A stretch of 64,000 bases of DNA from Actinobacteria bacterium IMCC26256 (GTDB lineage: Bacteria > Actinomycetota > Acidimicrobiia > IMCC26256), in the NCBI GenBank assembly GCA_001023575.1, contig CP011489.1, positions 1,921,001-1,985,000 on the forward strand, given 5' to 3'. Within the stretch, counting starts at the first letter, position 1; each line of letters opens with the position of its first letter. The position numbers and the translations under genes were made by a program. Shown one piece after another: positions 39,958-47,987 of this stretch. A model generated the notes under the pieces. It was not told where the DNA came from. It was given only the letters and a program-made list of their open reading frames with translations, and did not search any database.

Positions 39958-41142
39958 TTAGACCACCTTGGGTTCTGGAGGCAGGCCTAATACCCGCTCA
40001 CCGATCACGTTTCGCTGAATCTCGTTAGACCCACCGTAGATCGTGTCAGCCCGCGTATAGAGGAAGATCCTCTGAGTAAGCGATAAATCATAATTTTCAC
40101 CATCGGCTATCTCGCCGTCTGGCCCTAGAACATCGAGTGCGAGGTTGCCGAGATCCCGGTGCAGAGTCGCCCAATAAAGCTTTGAAATTGAGGTTTCACG
40201 AGTGATGGTCCCCGCCTCGAGCGAAGAGAGTGATCTCATGGCGGTATACCGCATCACCTGAAGGTCAATCCACATCGCCGCAATTCGCTGCCGCATTATT
40301 GGGTCGCTATTTAGACCGCGCAATCGGGCCTGCTCTAGTAAATGATCCCACTCGTTCATAAAACCGAGTTGCTGCCCAAGGGTTAGGGCACCGCGCTCGA
40401 ACGCAAGCGTCCCCATTGCTACCTTCCAGCCGCCATCTACCTCGCCGACAACATTGGAGGCAGCAGTACGCGCACCATCAAAGAACACCTCATTGAACTC
40501 TGAGGTCCCTGTGATCTGAACGATTGGTCGCACCTCAATTCCAGGTTGATCCATCGGCACCAACAAATAAGAGATTCCACGATGGCGCTGCGTGTCGCTA
40601 TCCGTTCGACAGAGGACAAAACACCACTGGGACAAGTGAGCAAGTGAAGTCCAGACCTTCTGGCCTTGAATGACCCATTCATCACCATCAAGTACGGCGC
40701 GAGTAGCGATGTTCGCAAGGTCAGAACCAGCGTTGGGCTCCGAGTATCCCTGACACCAGAGTTCTTCACCTCGCGCTATGGGCGGCAAGAACCGTGCTCG
40801 TTGCTCGTCGGTTCCGAAATGCAGAATCGTTGGGCCAATCAAGCCCTCGCCAACGAGGCCAACGCGCCCCGGCCCTCCGGCACGCGCGTACTCCTCATAG
40901 AAAATTACCTGCTGTAGAAGCGTTGCTGCCCTACCGCCATACTCAACCGGCCAAGAGAGGCAGGTCCATCCATGCGCACCCATCTCGCGCTCCCATGCCC
41001 AGCGCTCCTCGAATAATGCGTGCTCATCTCCGGGACCACCGCGTCCGCGTACCCCTAGGAACTCGCCTTCGAGTCGCTGGGTTAACCAGGAGCGCGCCTC
41101 AAGCCTAAAGGATTCGTCCTCAGCAGAAAAATGAAGGTCCAC
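39958..41142 (-). CDS. Acyl-CoA dehydrogenase, FadE30-like
   Basis: A 394-residue dehydrogenase with EELWCQGYSEPNAGSDLANIATRA, VWTSLAHLSQWCFVLCRTD, and C-terminal IYGGSNEIQRNVIGERVLGLP. FadE30 starts oxidation of the HIP-CoA intermediate in mycobacteria. I prefer the GTG at 41142 (VDLHFSAEDESFRLEARSWL, the usual start of this family, with a GAAAAT -10-like element at the leaderless distance) over the ATG at 41217, whose extra 25 residues look unrelated. Confidence 0.8.
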   Translation of the reverse strand: MDLHFSAEDESFRLEARSWLTQRLEGEFLGVRGRGGPGDEHALFEERWAWEREMGAHGWTCLSWPVEYGGRAATLLQQVIFYEEYARAGGPGRVGLVGEGLIGPTILHFGTDEQRARFLPPIARGEELWCQGYSEPNAGSDLANIATRAVLDGDEWVIQGQKVWTSLAHLSQWCFVLCRTDSDTQRHRGISYLLVPMDQPGIEVRPIVQITGTSEFNEVFFDGARTAASNVVGEVDGGWKVAMGTLAFERGALTLGQQLGFMNEWDHLLEQARLRGLNSDPIMRQRIAAMWIDLQVMRYTAMRSLSSLEAGTITRETSISKLYWATLHRDLGNLALDVLGPDGEIADGENYDLSLTQRIFLYTRADTIYGGSNEIQRNVIGERVLGLPPEPKVV

Positions 41143-41258
41143 GGAGGTATTTTCTACACCGGCTCGAGCACGAGTGTCGCAGCGAAGGTGGGTATCACGA
41201 TATAAATCGCGCTCCATATCGCAGTAGAAAGGCGCTTCATAATCTGCACTGCTTCTCG

Positions 41259-41759
41259 CTACTTGGAGGGTGCACGGTAGTAAGGGTTGAACACATCATC
41301 ACGCGCATCTAGGACCGTGCGAAGATCCGGCTCGTTGCGCCGTCCGTTCGCAATTGCATCGTGTGTTGCTTTGCGGTTGTTTGCAAAAACTAGGTCGGCA
41401 TCACTGGCCTCAGGGTTGACCCAGACGGCAGCGATCAAGCATTGAAGCGCCACGCTTGTTGCCTCGATTAATCCATCGGCGACTGCATCAGCAACCCCGG
41501 CAGCAACGCCTGCCTGCGCGGGCCCCCAAGTGAGGGTTCCGTGATCGCCATGAGCAATCTCGGCCTTATTCACAAAGAGCGTCATTGGCTGCACCGGAAC
41601 CCCAGGTTGCAGAACTGCGACGAAGGCCGCGTGTCCACTAGATGGGGTTGCAAGGCCTGTCGCCCATGCAGCTCCAACCGGGCCTGAGCGATCCCCAAGA
41701 ATCGTATTGACGTGAGCCGCCTCAGCGCCTTCCCCGACGAATGCCTCACCGATCTGCAT
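41259..41759 (-). CDS. Formaldehyde-activating enzyme (Fae) homologue
   Basis: A 166-residue member of the Fae family. Fae condenses formaldehyde with tetrahydromethanopterin in methylotrophs and archaea. The pattern is clear: IGEAFVGEGAEAAHVNTILGDR with H16 at the catalytic position, PVGAAWATGLA, the substrate-loop MTLFVNKAEI, WGPAQAGVAAGVADAVADG and a C-terminal AVWVNPEASDADLVFANNRKATH. No methanopterin genes are seen in the window, so an altered cofactor or substrate is possible. It is divergent from an F420-type oxidoreductase across an 18-bp repeat array. Confidence 0.85.
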   Translation of the reverse strand: MQIGEAFVGEGAEAAHVNTILGDRSGPVGAAWATGLATPSSGHAAFVAVLQPGVPVQPMTLFVNKAEIAHGDHGTLTWGPAQAGVAAGVADAVADGLIEATSVALQCLIAAVWVNPEASDADLVFANNRKATHDAIANGRRNEPDLRTVLDARDDVFNPYYRAPSK

Positions 41760-41800
41760 TCCCTTATCGTGCCACGCTTCGAAGCATTCTTGGTGATTCT

Positions 41801-41810
41801 CAAGAGCTTG
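41801..41810. promoter_or_regulatory. Weak KstR2-like core CAAGAGCTTG
   Basis: The palindrome matches the core CAAGnnCTTG of the mycobacterial KstR2 site but lacks the outer A and T. One such match is expected by chance in a window this size, so support comes only from its place between divergent genes next to the steroid cluster. Confidence 0.25.
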
Positions 41811-41835
41811 TGGATAATCTGAGGCCTACTAAAGC

Positions 41836-41916
41836 TGTCAATATTTCAAGAACTGTCAATATTTCAAGAACCGTCAATATTTCAAGAACCGTCAATATTT
41901 CAAGAACTGTCAATAT
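41836..41916. repeat. 18-bp tandem repeat array, 4.5 copies
   Basis: The unit YGTCAATATTTCAAGAAC repeats at 41836, 41854, 41872 and 41890, with a half unit to 41916. The only variation is T or C at the first base. It is AT-rich and lies between the divergent Fae-like and oxidoreductase genes, 25 bases before the latter's GGAG site. The open frame that crosses it is not the gene start. Confidence 0.9.
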
Positions 41917-41941
41917 CAGATGGATCGCACGAGGAGACCAA

Positions 41942-42703
41942 ATGCCAGCATGCAAGGTTGGAGTTCAGCTTCACCCACAGGCCACGCCGATTGAGGATCT
42001 TCGGGGAGCGTGGAAGGCCGCTGACGCACTCGGCCTCGACTCAATCTGGATATGGGACCACTTCTATCCCCTCTACGGCGACCCTGATGCATCTCACTAC
42101 GAGGCCCATACGCTCCTCGCAGCGATGGCAGTCGATACCTGCCACTCAACAATCGGCGCGCTAGTCACCTGCAACTCGTACCGCAACCCTCAACTGCTTG
42201 CAGATATTGCACGCACTACCGACCTTCTCTCCGACGGCAGGTTCGTGCTCGGTATCGGATCCGGCTGGTTCGAGCGTGACTACACCGAGTACGGCTACGA
42301 GTTCGGCACCGGACCATCGCGCCTACGCGACCTTGAGGTAGCGCTGCCGTTGATTCAAGAGCGCCTTGCAAAACTAAACCCAGCCCCCAAAGGTCCGCTG
42401 CCGATTCTGATCGGCGGAAGCGGAGAAAAGGTAACCCTTCGCCTCGTTGCGCAGTATGCAGATGCATGGAACACGTTTGGCCCGCCCGAGAATTTTGCGC
42501 ACAAGAATGCAGTTCTCGACTCCTGGTGCGAGCGCCTTGAGCGCAACCCGCGCGAGGTCGAGCGCACTGTGGCTATAAGCCCGCATGAGGTAGACGACTG
42601 GGAGAAGTACATCGAGGCTGGCGCTGACCACTTAATCGTCATGCTCGGCCACCCATACGACCTCAGTTCAGCAGAGCGCTTGCTTGGCCTTGTAGGCGCG
42701 TAA
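41942..42703 (+). CDS. LLM-class F420-dependent oxidoreductase
   Basis: A 253-residue luciferase-like TIM-barrel oxidoreductase. It has KVGVQLHPQATPIEDLRGAWKAAD, DSIWIWDHFYPLYGDP, LVTCNSYRNPQLLADIARTTDLLSDGRFVLGIGSGW and PLPILIGGSGEKVTLRLVAQYAD, the sequence blocks of coenzyme-F420 enzymes. The frame is open through the repeat array to 41741, but ATG 41942 follows GAGGAG with good spacing and matches family length. Substrate unknown; pairing with the Fae-like gene across shared control DNA is notable. Confidence 0.85.
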   Translation: MPACKVGVQLHPQATPIEDLRGAWKAADALGLDSIWIWDHFYPLYGDPDASHYEAHTLLAAMAVDTCHSTIGALVTCNSYRNPQLLADIARTTDLLSDGRFVLGIGSGWFERDYTEYGYEFGTGPSRLRDLEVALPLIQERLAKLNPAPKGPLPILIGGSGEKVTLRLVAQYADAWNTFGPPENFAHKNAVLDSWCERLERNPREVERTVAISPHEVDDWEKYIEAGADHLIVMLGHPYDLSSAERLLGLVGA

Positions 42704-42751
42704 CAACTCCATTAGCGCCGCACGGCTGCAGTAGCAGTATGGTTGTCTACA

Positions 42752-42887
42752 ACACGCGGGAGTCCAGTGAACTGGGCTGAGAGGGCGGTTAAGTAACCGT
42801 CGACCGTAAGAACCTGATCCGGGTCATGCCGGTGTAGGGAGTGCAGGGCCGTCACCCTCCTCGCGTGCAACAAGAGGATCGGTGAGG
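42752..42887 (+). promoter_or_regulatory. TPP riboswitch with translation-blocking hairpin
   Basis: The THI-box aptamer runs from about 42752 to 42845: CGGGAGTCC, GGGCTGAGAGGG, then CGTAAGAACCTGATCCGGGTCATGCC in two parts, all diagnostic. Downstream TCACC (42852-42856) pairs with GGTGA (42881-42885), and CCTC (42859-42862) with GAGG (42874-42877). The stem buries the ribosome-binding site GGTGAGG four bases before the ATG at 42892, so control is probably at translation. Confidence 0.92.
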
Positions 42888-42891
42888 ATTT

Positions 42892-43557
42892 ATGGCGAGC
42901 GAGGCACTGATATTTGCGGGTGGAGAGCCCGTACACCCCATGTGGCACAAAGAGATTCGAGAACGCGCACGCAGCGGCGCACTCGTTATTGCTGCTGACT
43001 CTGGGATTGAGCATCTGCACTCTCTTGGCCTAGTAGCGGCGTTACTCATCGGAGATTTAGATAGTGCGACTACAGAGTCCATTGAGCGCGCTCGAAGCGA
43101 AGGGACAGTTATAGATGAGCACTCTGCCGATAAGGACGAGACTGATTTAGCACTCGCATTACGCGCAGCACGTACAGCGCGCGTTACCCACGCAACGGTA
43201 TTAGGGGTAGGCGGTGGGCGCACTGACCACCTCTTCGCTAATGCTCTACTACTTGCTCAAGATACTTACGCCGACTTAATAATTGATGCTCGATTTGGTC
43301 CCGACCTCCTTACCGTGGTGCGAGCGCGAACAACCCTTACTGGCGCACCCGGAGATCTTGTAACACTCCTTGCAGTTGGCGGTACTGCCAGTGGCGTCAC
43401 TACTTCTGGGCTTCGCTGGCAGCTCAACTCTGAGCAGTTAGAGCCAGGCTCAAGCCGTGGAGTGAGTAACGAGATGATCGCTGCCGAGGCTGTTATCCAG
43501 ATTGAGTCCGGCGTATTGCTCACAATCCAGCCTGCCCCTATAGAAAGCATCCGTTGA
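42892..43557 (+). CDS. Thiamine pyrophosphokinase
   Basis: A 221-residue enzyme converting thiamine to thiamine diphosphate. Motifs are ALVIAADSGIEHLHSLGLV, LIGDLDSATTE (metal site), DKDETDLALALRAA and GVGGGRTDHLFANALL, with C-terminal SGLRWQL matching the nucleotide-side domain. It is the first gene after the TPP riboswitch, and its stop overlaps the start of the ABC-transporter binding protein. This links salvage (uptake then pyrophosphorylation) in one operon. Confidence 0.9.
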   Translation: MASEALIFAGGEPVHPMWHKEIRERARSGALVIAADSGIEHLHSLGLVAALLIGDLDSATTESIERARSEGTVIDEHSADKDETDLALALRAARTARVTHATVLGVGGGRTDHLFANALLLAQDTYADLIIDARFGPDLLTVVRARTTLTGAPGDLVTLLAVGGTASGVTTSGLRWQLNSEQLEPGSSRGVSNEMIAAEAVIQIESGVLLTIQPAPIESIR

Positions 43558-44639
43558 TCCAAATGATTCGATTCACACGTTCGACTTCGCTAAGAGCACT
43601 TCTCGCCTCGTCCGTATTGACTCTCCTATTACTCTCAGCCTGCGGTGGCGCAGAGGGCAGTGCGTCTAGCGGTTCTAAGACGGTGACTCTCGTTACCAAT
43701 GATTCATTCGCTATCTCAAAATCAGCGCAGCGGTCCTTTGAACGCTCTAGCGGTCTAAAACTCCGAATCCTGCGCGGCGGCGACGCTGGTGCAACGCTCA
43801 ATCAGAGCATTCTTACTAAGAGTCGCCCGTTAGGGGATGTATTTTTTGGCGTCGACAACACTCTGCTAACTCGCGCACTCCGTGCTGGGATTTTCACGCC
43901 ATATAAGCCTTTAGGGATAGACCAGATTGACCCCAAGCTCACGCTCGATAGTCAAGCACGCGTGACCCCGGTGGACGTGGGCGATGTCTGCGTTAACTAC
44001 GACCGTATTTGGTTTGCATCCCATGACCTGCCAATTCCCAAGACGCTTATAGACCTAGCGCTCCCTGAGTATGCACGCCTTTTGGTCATCGAGAATCCCG
44101 CAACCTCAAGTACCGGACTCGCGTTCATGCTCGCAACAATTGCCGAGTTTGGAGAGAGAGAATGGCGCAACTACTGGAGCAGTCTTCGCACTGGAGGGGT
44201 TGAGGTTGTCGATGGATGGGAGCAGGCATACAACTCCTCGTTCAGTGGGAGCGCTGGGAAGGGTGATCGGCCGCTCGTGGTTTCATATGCGACTAGCCCA
44301 CCGGCGGAGGTTATCTATGCCGATCCGAGACCATCGTCGGCCCCTACTGGTGTCCTCACTAAGACCTGCTTCAGGCAGATTGAGGGGGTTGGAGTTCTTA
44401 AGAACGCTAAGCACCCGGCGAACGCAAAACTCTTGGTTGACTTCATGATTAGCAAGAGGTTCCAGAGTGACCTACCGCTGCAGATGTTCGTGCTACCTGC
44501 GAGATTAGGGACCGAGGTCCCCCCTGAGTTCGCCGAGTTTGGAGCGACACCAAAGGATCCCTATTCCCTAGAGCCGAAGAAGATCGCCGCGTCTAGAGAT
44601 CGTTGGATTGAGCAGTGGACAGACACAGTCCTGCGCTAA
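43554..44639 (+). CDS. thiB: Thiamine ABC transporter substrate-binding lipoprotein
   Basis: A 361-residue periplasmic-type binding protein with signal peptide and lipobox LLSACGG. Blocks such as DVFFGVDNTLLTRALRAGIFTPYKP, VDVGDVCVNYDRIWF, VIENPATSSTGLAFMLATI and VSYATSPPAEVIY match ThiB (thiamine/thiamine-phosphate binding). I keep the TTG at 43554, which overlaps the TGA of the kinase gene; ATG 43563 is an alternative start. It is located in a riboswitch-controlled operon, which fixes the ligand as thiamine-related. Confidence 0.85.
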   Translation: MIQMIRFTRSTSLRALLASSVLTLLLLSACGGAEGSASSGSKTVTLVTNDSFAISKSAQRSFERSSGLKLRILRGGDAGATLNQSILTKSRPLGDVFFGVDNTLLTRALRAGIFTPYKPLGIDQIDPKLTLDSQARVTPVDVGDVCVNYDRIWFASHDLPIPKTLIDLALPEYARLLVIENPATSSTGLAFMLATIAEFGEREWRNYWSSLRTGGVEVVDGWEQAYNSSFSGSAGKGDRPLVVSYATSPPAEVIYADPRPSSAPTGVLTKTCFRQIEGVGVLKNAKHPANAKLLVDFMISKRFQSDLPLQMFVLPARLGTEVPPEFAEFGATPKDPYSLEPKKIAASRDRWIEQWTDTVLR

Positions 44640-46255
44640 CGCTCCTTAGACGAGCCTTACTAAGCGCCGCTGCATTCTTCTTTGCGGTTTTCTTTCTCTG
44701 GCCGATTTCAACCGTGATCACGCGCGGAGTATTTGTTGACGGCACGCTCGACCTCTCCCCGCTAACAAAACTTCTCTCCAACTCCGGGCTTCGTAGAGTT
44801 ATTGTTTTCACGTTTCTGCAAGCATCCGTCTCCACACTCGGAGCACTTGTGCTCGGAATACCCGGTGCTTACGCGTTTTCACGCCTTGCTTTTAGGGGGC
44901 GAGCAGCCGTCTTGGCACTGCTCACGCTTCCATTTGTGCTTCCAACTGTTGTCGTCGGTTCAGCGTTCGTTGCGCTCCTCGGTGAGAATGGTCCCCTTGG
45001 AGGGCTGCATCTAAATGGCTCACTCGCAGCGATAGTGCTCGCTCAGATCTGCTTCAACTATGCGGTAGTCGTGCGAAGCGTTGGTAGCCAGTGGGCCCAC
45101 ATTGACCACAGCGCCGCTCAAGCATCTAGGACACTCGGGGCTGGACCAGCGCGCACGTGGCTGCGCGTCACGCTCCCATCTATAAAGCCCTCGATCGTAA
45201 GTAGTGCACTGATCGTCTTTCTATTCTGTTTCACGAGTTTTGGGTTGATATTGATTCTCGGGGGCCCAGGAACCGCCACGATTGAGACTGAGATTTACCG
45301 TGCCACTATGCAGTCGCTAGATCTGCGCACTGCTGCTGCACTCTCAATTCTTCAAATTCTTGTTGTGGGGGGAGTAATCCTCAGCGGGATGCGCTTTGGG
45401 CGCGTCGATGGGCGCTCGCCACGTTGGCGACCCTCAGGCTCAGGCCTTCTCAAGTTAAATAGCAAGCGCAGTCTTGTTCTCACTGCAAACCTTTTTATTG
45501 TTGCAATGCTCGTGGGAGCGCCACTCGGGGTACTGGTAGTGAGGTCGTTTACAACCTCAAGCGGGCTCGGCCTGAACTGGTACAGGTCACTGGGTCAACT
45601 CGGGTCAACCGGACTCGCAGAGACACCTTTAAAAGCCTTGTCTAATTCTCTTACCTTCGCCGCAGTTGCGACCTTTATAGCGGTACCACTCGGTCTAATA
45701 ATCGCGTTGGCCGTAACCGTTAAGAGCGGGCAAACTAGATCGGCTCGAGTCATGGAGCGAGCTGTGATGCTCCCACTAGGGGTATCAGCAGTGACTCTCG
45801 GGCTTGGCTATCTACTGACGCTCGACACTCCGCCGCTCGATCTTCGAACCTCGTGGTGGCTAATCCCAATCGCGCAAGCGATCGTAGCGACTCCATTCGT
45901 AGTTCGAATTGCGGTTCCAATTATTGCGTCGACAGATCAACGGCTACGAGATGCTGCTGCATTATTAGGAGCGAGGCCTTCGAGGGTGTGGCGCAGCGTT
46001 GATCTCCCCGTAATTAGAAGTGCTGTTGCTACCGGTGCCGGGTTCGCGTTTGCTATTTCTCTCGGAGAGTTTGGGGCCACAGCATTTATTGTTCGGCCTG
46101 AGACCACTACCCTCCCGATCGCTATCTACCGACTTCTCGGGCGCCCTGGAGAGACGAACTTCGGGGCGGCAATGGCATCAGCGGTGCTACTTATGAGTGT
46201 GACTGCTGCGATTCTCATTCTCTTAGATCGCGACTCATTGGGGTCGCGGTCATGA
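44615..46255 (+). CDS. thiP: Thiamine ABC transporter permease, two fused halves
   Basis: A 546-residue inner-membrane protein with two BPD-type permease modules in tandem, as in ThiP. Twelve or so hydrophobic segments are visible. The EAA-like loops are AAQASRTLGAGPARTWLRVTLPSI near 170 and RDAALLGARPSRVWRSVDLPVI-like near 450 (AAALLGARPSRVWRSVDLP). The GTG at 44615 lies 25 bases inside the end of thiB. It ends with a four-base overlap with the ATPase gene. Confidence 0.9.
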   Translation: MDRHSPALTLLRRALLSAAAFFFAVFFLWPISTVITRGVFVDGTLDLSPLTKLLSNSGLRRVIVFTFLQASVSTLGALVLGIPGAYAFSRLAFRGRAAVLALLTLPFVLPTVVVGSAFVALLGENGPLGGLHLNGSLAAIVLAQICFNYAVVVRSVGSQWAHIDHSAAQASRTLGAGPARTWLRVTLPSIKPSIVSSALIVFLFCFTSFGLILILGGPGTATIETEIYRATMQSLDLRTAAALSILQILVVGGVILSGMRFGRVDGRSPRWRPSGSGLLKLNSKRSLVLTANLFIVAMLVGAPLGVLVVRSFTTSSGLGLNWYRSLGQLGSTGLAETPLKALSNSLTFAAVATFIAVPLGLIIALAVTVKSGQTRSARVMERAVMLPLGVSAVTLGLGYLLTLDTPPLDLRTSWWLIPIAQAIVATPFVVRIAVPIIASTDQRLRDAAALLGARPSRVWRSVDLPVIRSAVATGAGFAFAISLGEFGATAFIVRPETTTLPIAIYRLLGRPGETNFGAAMASAVLLMSVTAAILILLDRDSLGSRS

Positions 46256-47400
46256 CGCTACGCCTGCGCAACCTGAGTCTCAGTTACGGCGACTTTGCTG
46301 CGATCAGCGGAGTTGATCTTGAGATAAAGCAGGGAACCACCCTCGCCGTCCTTGGAGCATCCGGAAGCGGCAAGTCCACCCTGCTTCGCGCAGTCGCCGG
46401 ACTCGAGCCGTCTCGGGGAGAGATCCTGTGGGGCGATGAAGCACTTCACCGACTCCCCACACATAGGCGCGGAGTTGGTTTCGTATTTCAAGATCACGCA
46501 TTATTTCCCCAACGCAATGTTCTTGAGAACGTGCGCTTTGGGCTTGAGACGCCTCGTTACAACCGGACAGATGCAGCGAAGAAAGCAAGCGCCCTACTTG
46601 ACCGAGTCGGTCTAGCCGGTTTTGAGGAGCGACAGACTCACGAACTATCCGGAGGAGAGAGACAACGAGTTGCCCTCGCACGAGCGCTCGCACCGGCTCC
46701 TCGCGTTCTGCTACTAGACGAGCCATACGGAGCGTTAGATCGCGAACTTCGTGAGCGCCTCATGCTCGATGTTCGCGAGATCCTGCGCGAATCCGGAGTC
46801 ACTGTCATACATGTGACCCACGACCACGACGAGGCCTTCGCTCTAGGTGACAAGGTAGCGATCCTCAATGCTGGGGAGATCTCACAATGCGCTACTCCGA
46901 GCGAGGTCTGGGGGCACCCATGCGACCTAGCAACTGCAAGATTCCTTGGGCATACAAGCAGTCTTCGCGCCGAGAAAGTTAGAGCGGAGGGAAGTAGCTC
47001 AAGTTCGGTGCTCAATCTCGCTACAGCCTTAGGAGACTTTGCAATCCCATACGAGAACGCCCCTACCGATGGGTCATTCGATACCGAATGCTGCGTGACA
47101 TGGAGACCAGAATCCTTAAGACCCGAATCCTTAAGAGCAGAATCCCTAAGAGCAGAGTCCCTCAGAGCAGGATCCCTAAATGGATCTATTGAGGTTGGCG
47201 CTTCTTTGGATCAAAGGGGGAGGCCGTTGCTCTGGGTCGACGGAACTGTTGTGGAGTCCTCATTTAGGCACGGCCATTATTTACTCTCGCTTGAGACAGC
47301 AGCAGGCCGAGTCGAGGGCATCTCTAGCGAGTCGGTTTCACGGGATCAGCGCCTAACTCTTGCGCTAAATCTCAATGAAGTGCGTGCCTACGCGCTCTGA
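46252..47400 (+). CDS. thiQ: Thiamine ABC transporter ATPase
   Basis: A 382-residue ABC ATPase. Walker A is GASGSGKSTLLRAVAG (about 34-49), Q-loop FQDHALFPQ, signature LSGGERQRVALARALA, Walker B VLLLDEPYGALD, and His in HVTHDHDEA. It is longer than E. coli ThiQ owing to a C-terminal TOBE-like regulatory part (LWVDGTVVESSFRHGHYLLSLE). Between them lies a five-copy ESLR-type repeat encoded by 15-bp units. Its ATG overlaps the permease stop (ATGA). Confidence 0.88.
   Translation: MTLRLRNLSLSYGDFAAISGVDLEIKQGTTLAVLGASGSGKSTLLRAVAGLEPSRGEILWGDEALHRLPTHRRGVGFVFQDHALFPQRNVLENVRFGLETPRYNRTDAAKKASALLDRVGLAGFEERQTHELSGGERQRVALARALAPAPRVLLLDEPYGALDRELRERLMLDVREILRESGVTVIHVTHDHDEAFALGDKVAILNAGEISQCATPSEVWGHPCDLATARFLGHTSSLRAEKVRAEGSSSSSVLNLATALGDFAIPYENAPTDGSFDTECCVTWRPESLRPESLRAESLRAESLRAGSLNGSIEVGASLDQRGRPLLWVDGTVVESSFRHGHYLLSLETAAGRVEGISSESVSRDQRLTLALNLNEVRAYAL
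47104..47178 (+). repeat. 15-bp tandem repeat, five copies, inside thiQ
   Basis: Units of the form AGAnCmGAATCCyTA at 47104, 47119, 47134, 47149 and 47164 encode repeated RPESL/RAESL. They lie in the linker to the C-terminal domain and keep the frame, so copy-number change would only lengthen the linker. Confidence 0.9.
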
Positions 47401-47430
47401 TGCTTACGTGACGCTTGACTCAATGCGTCT

Positions 47431-47850
47431 CTACTCTGAGTCGTGGGTCTCGAGGCGAAGCGATGCTGAGTTGATACAGAATCTCTGGCCTGTTGTCTCT
47501 CTCGGTCCATCATCAAAGAGATGCCCGAGATGACCATCACAACTAGCGCAGCGCACCTCAATTCGACGCATCCCGTGGGAGTTATCCACGTGCTGAGTCA
47601 CTGCAGCATTAACAATTGGCGCATCAAATGATGGCCAGCCAGAACCAGACTCAAACTTCGTATCAGAGGCAAATAGTTCTGCACCACACCCTGCGCAGCG
47701 GTACATACCGTCATCATGGTTATTCCAATATTCGCCAGCGAATGCTCGCTCTGTTCCTTGCTGACGCAGAACTGAATACTGCTCAGGGGTGAGTCGCTCG
47801 CGCCATTGCGCATCGCTTATCTGTCTTGGGTCAATTGCTGGCTCAGTCAT
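47431..47850 (-). CDS. msrB: Peptide methionine-R-sulfoxide reductase
   Basis: A 139-residue MsrB that repairs oxidised methionine. It has [29 protein letters not shown], the [11 protein letters not shown] signature, [17 protein letters not shown] (second zinc CxxC) and the catalytic Cys in RFCINSASL. Zinc-binding form. The frame is open to 47943, but [18 protein letters not shown] at 47850 is the usual start. Convergent with thiQ. Confidence 0.92.
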   Translation of the reverse strand: MTEPAIDPRQISDAQWRERLTPEQYSVLRQQGTERAFAGEYWNNHDDGMYRCAGCGAELFASDTKFESGSGWPSFDAPIVNAAVTQHVDNSHGMRRIEVRCASCDGHLGHLFDDGPRETTGQRFCINSASLRLETHDSE

Positions 47851-47987
47851 GGCAGAGACTCTATGGCCCGTAACCCACTTTCTCCTCAGCAGGGCGCCTA
47901 TCCGACACCTACGAATACAGACATCTACACAGAATCTCCACATGCTGAGAGCGCCCTAAGGCAGCAAATCTCTCTAGCCTAAGAACT

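Noticed and set aside
41836-41916. Possible CRISPR array
   Set aside because: The repeats are contiguous 18-bp tandems without spacers and no cas genes are nearby.
41741-41941. N-terminal extension of the LLM oxidoreductase through the 18-bp repeats
   Set aside because: The repeat-encoded NISRTV stretch is not part of the family, and ATG 41942 has a good ribosome-binding site.
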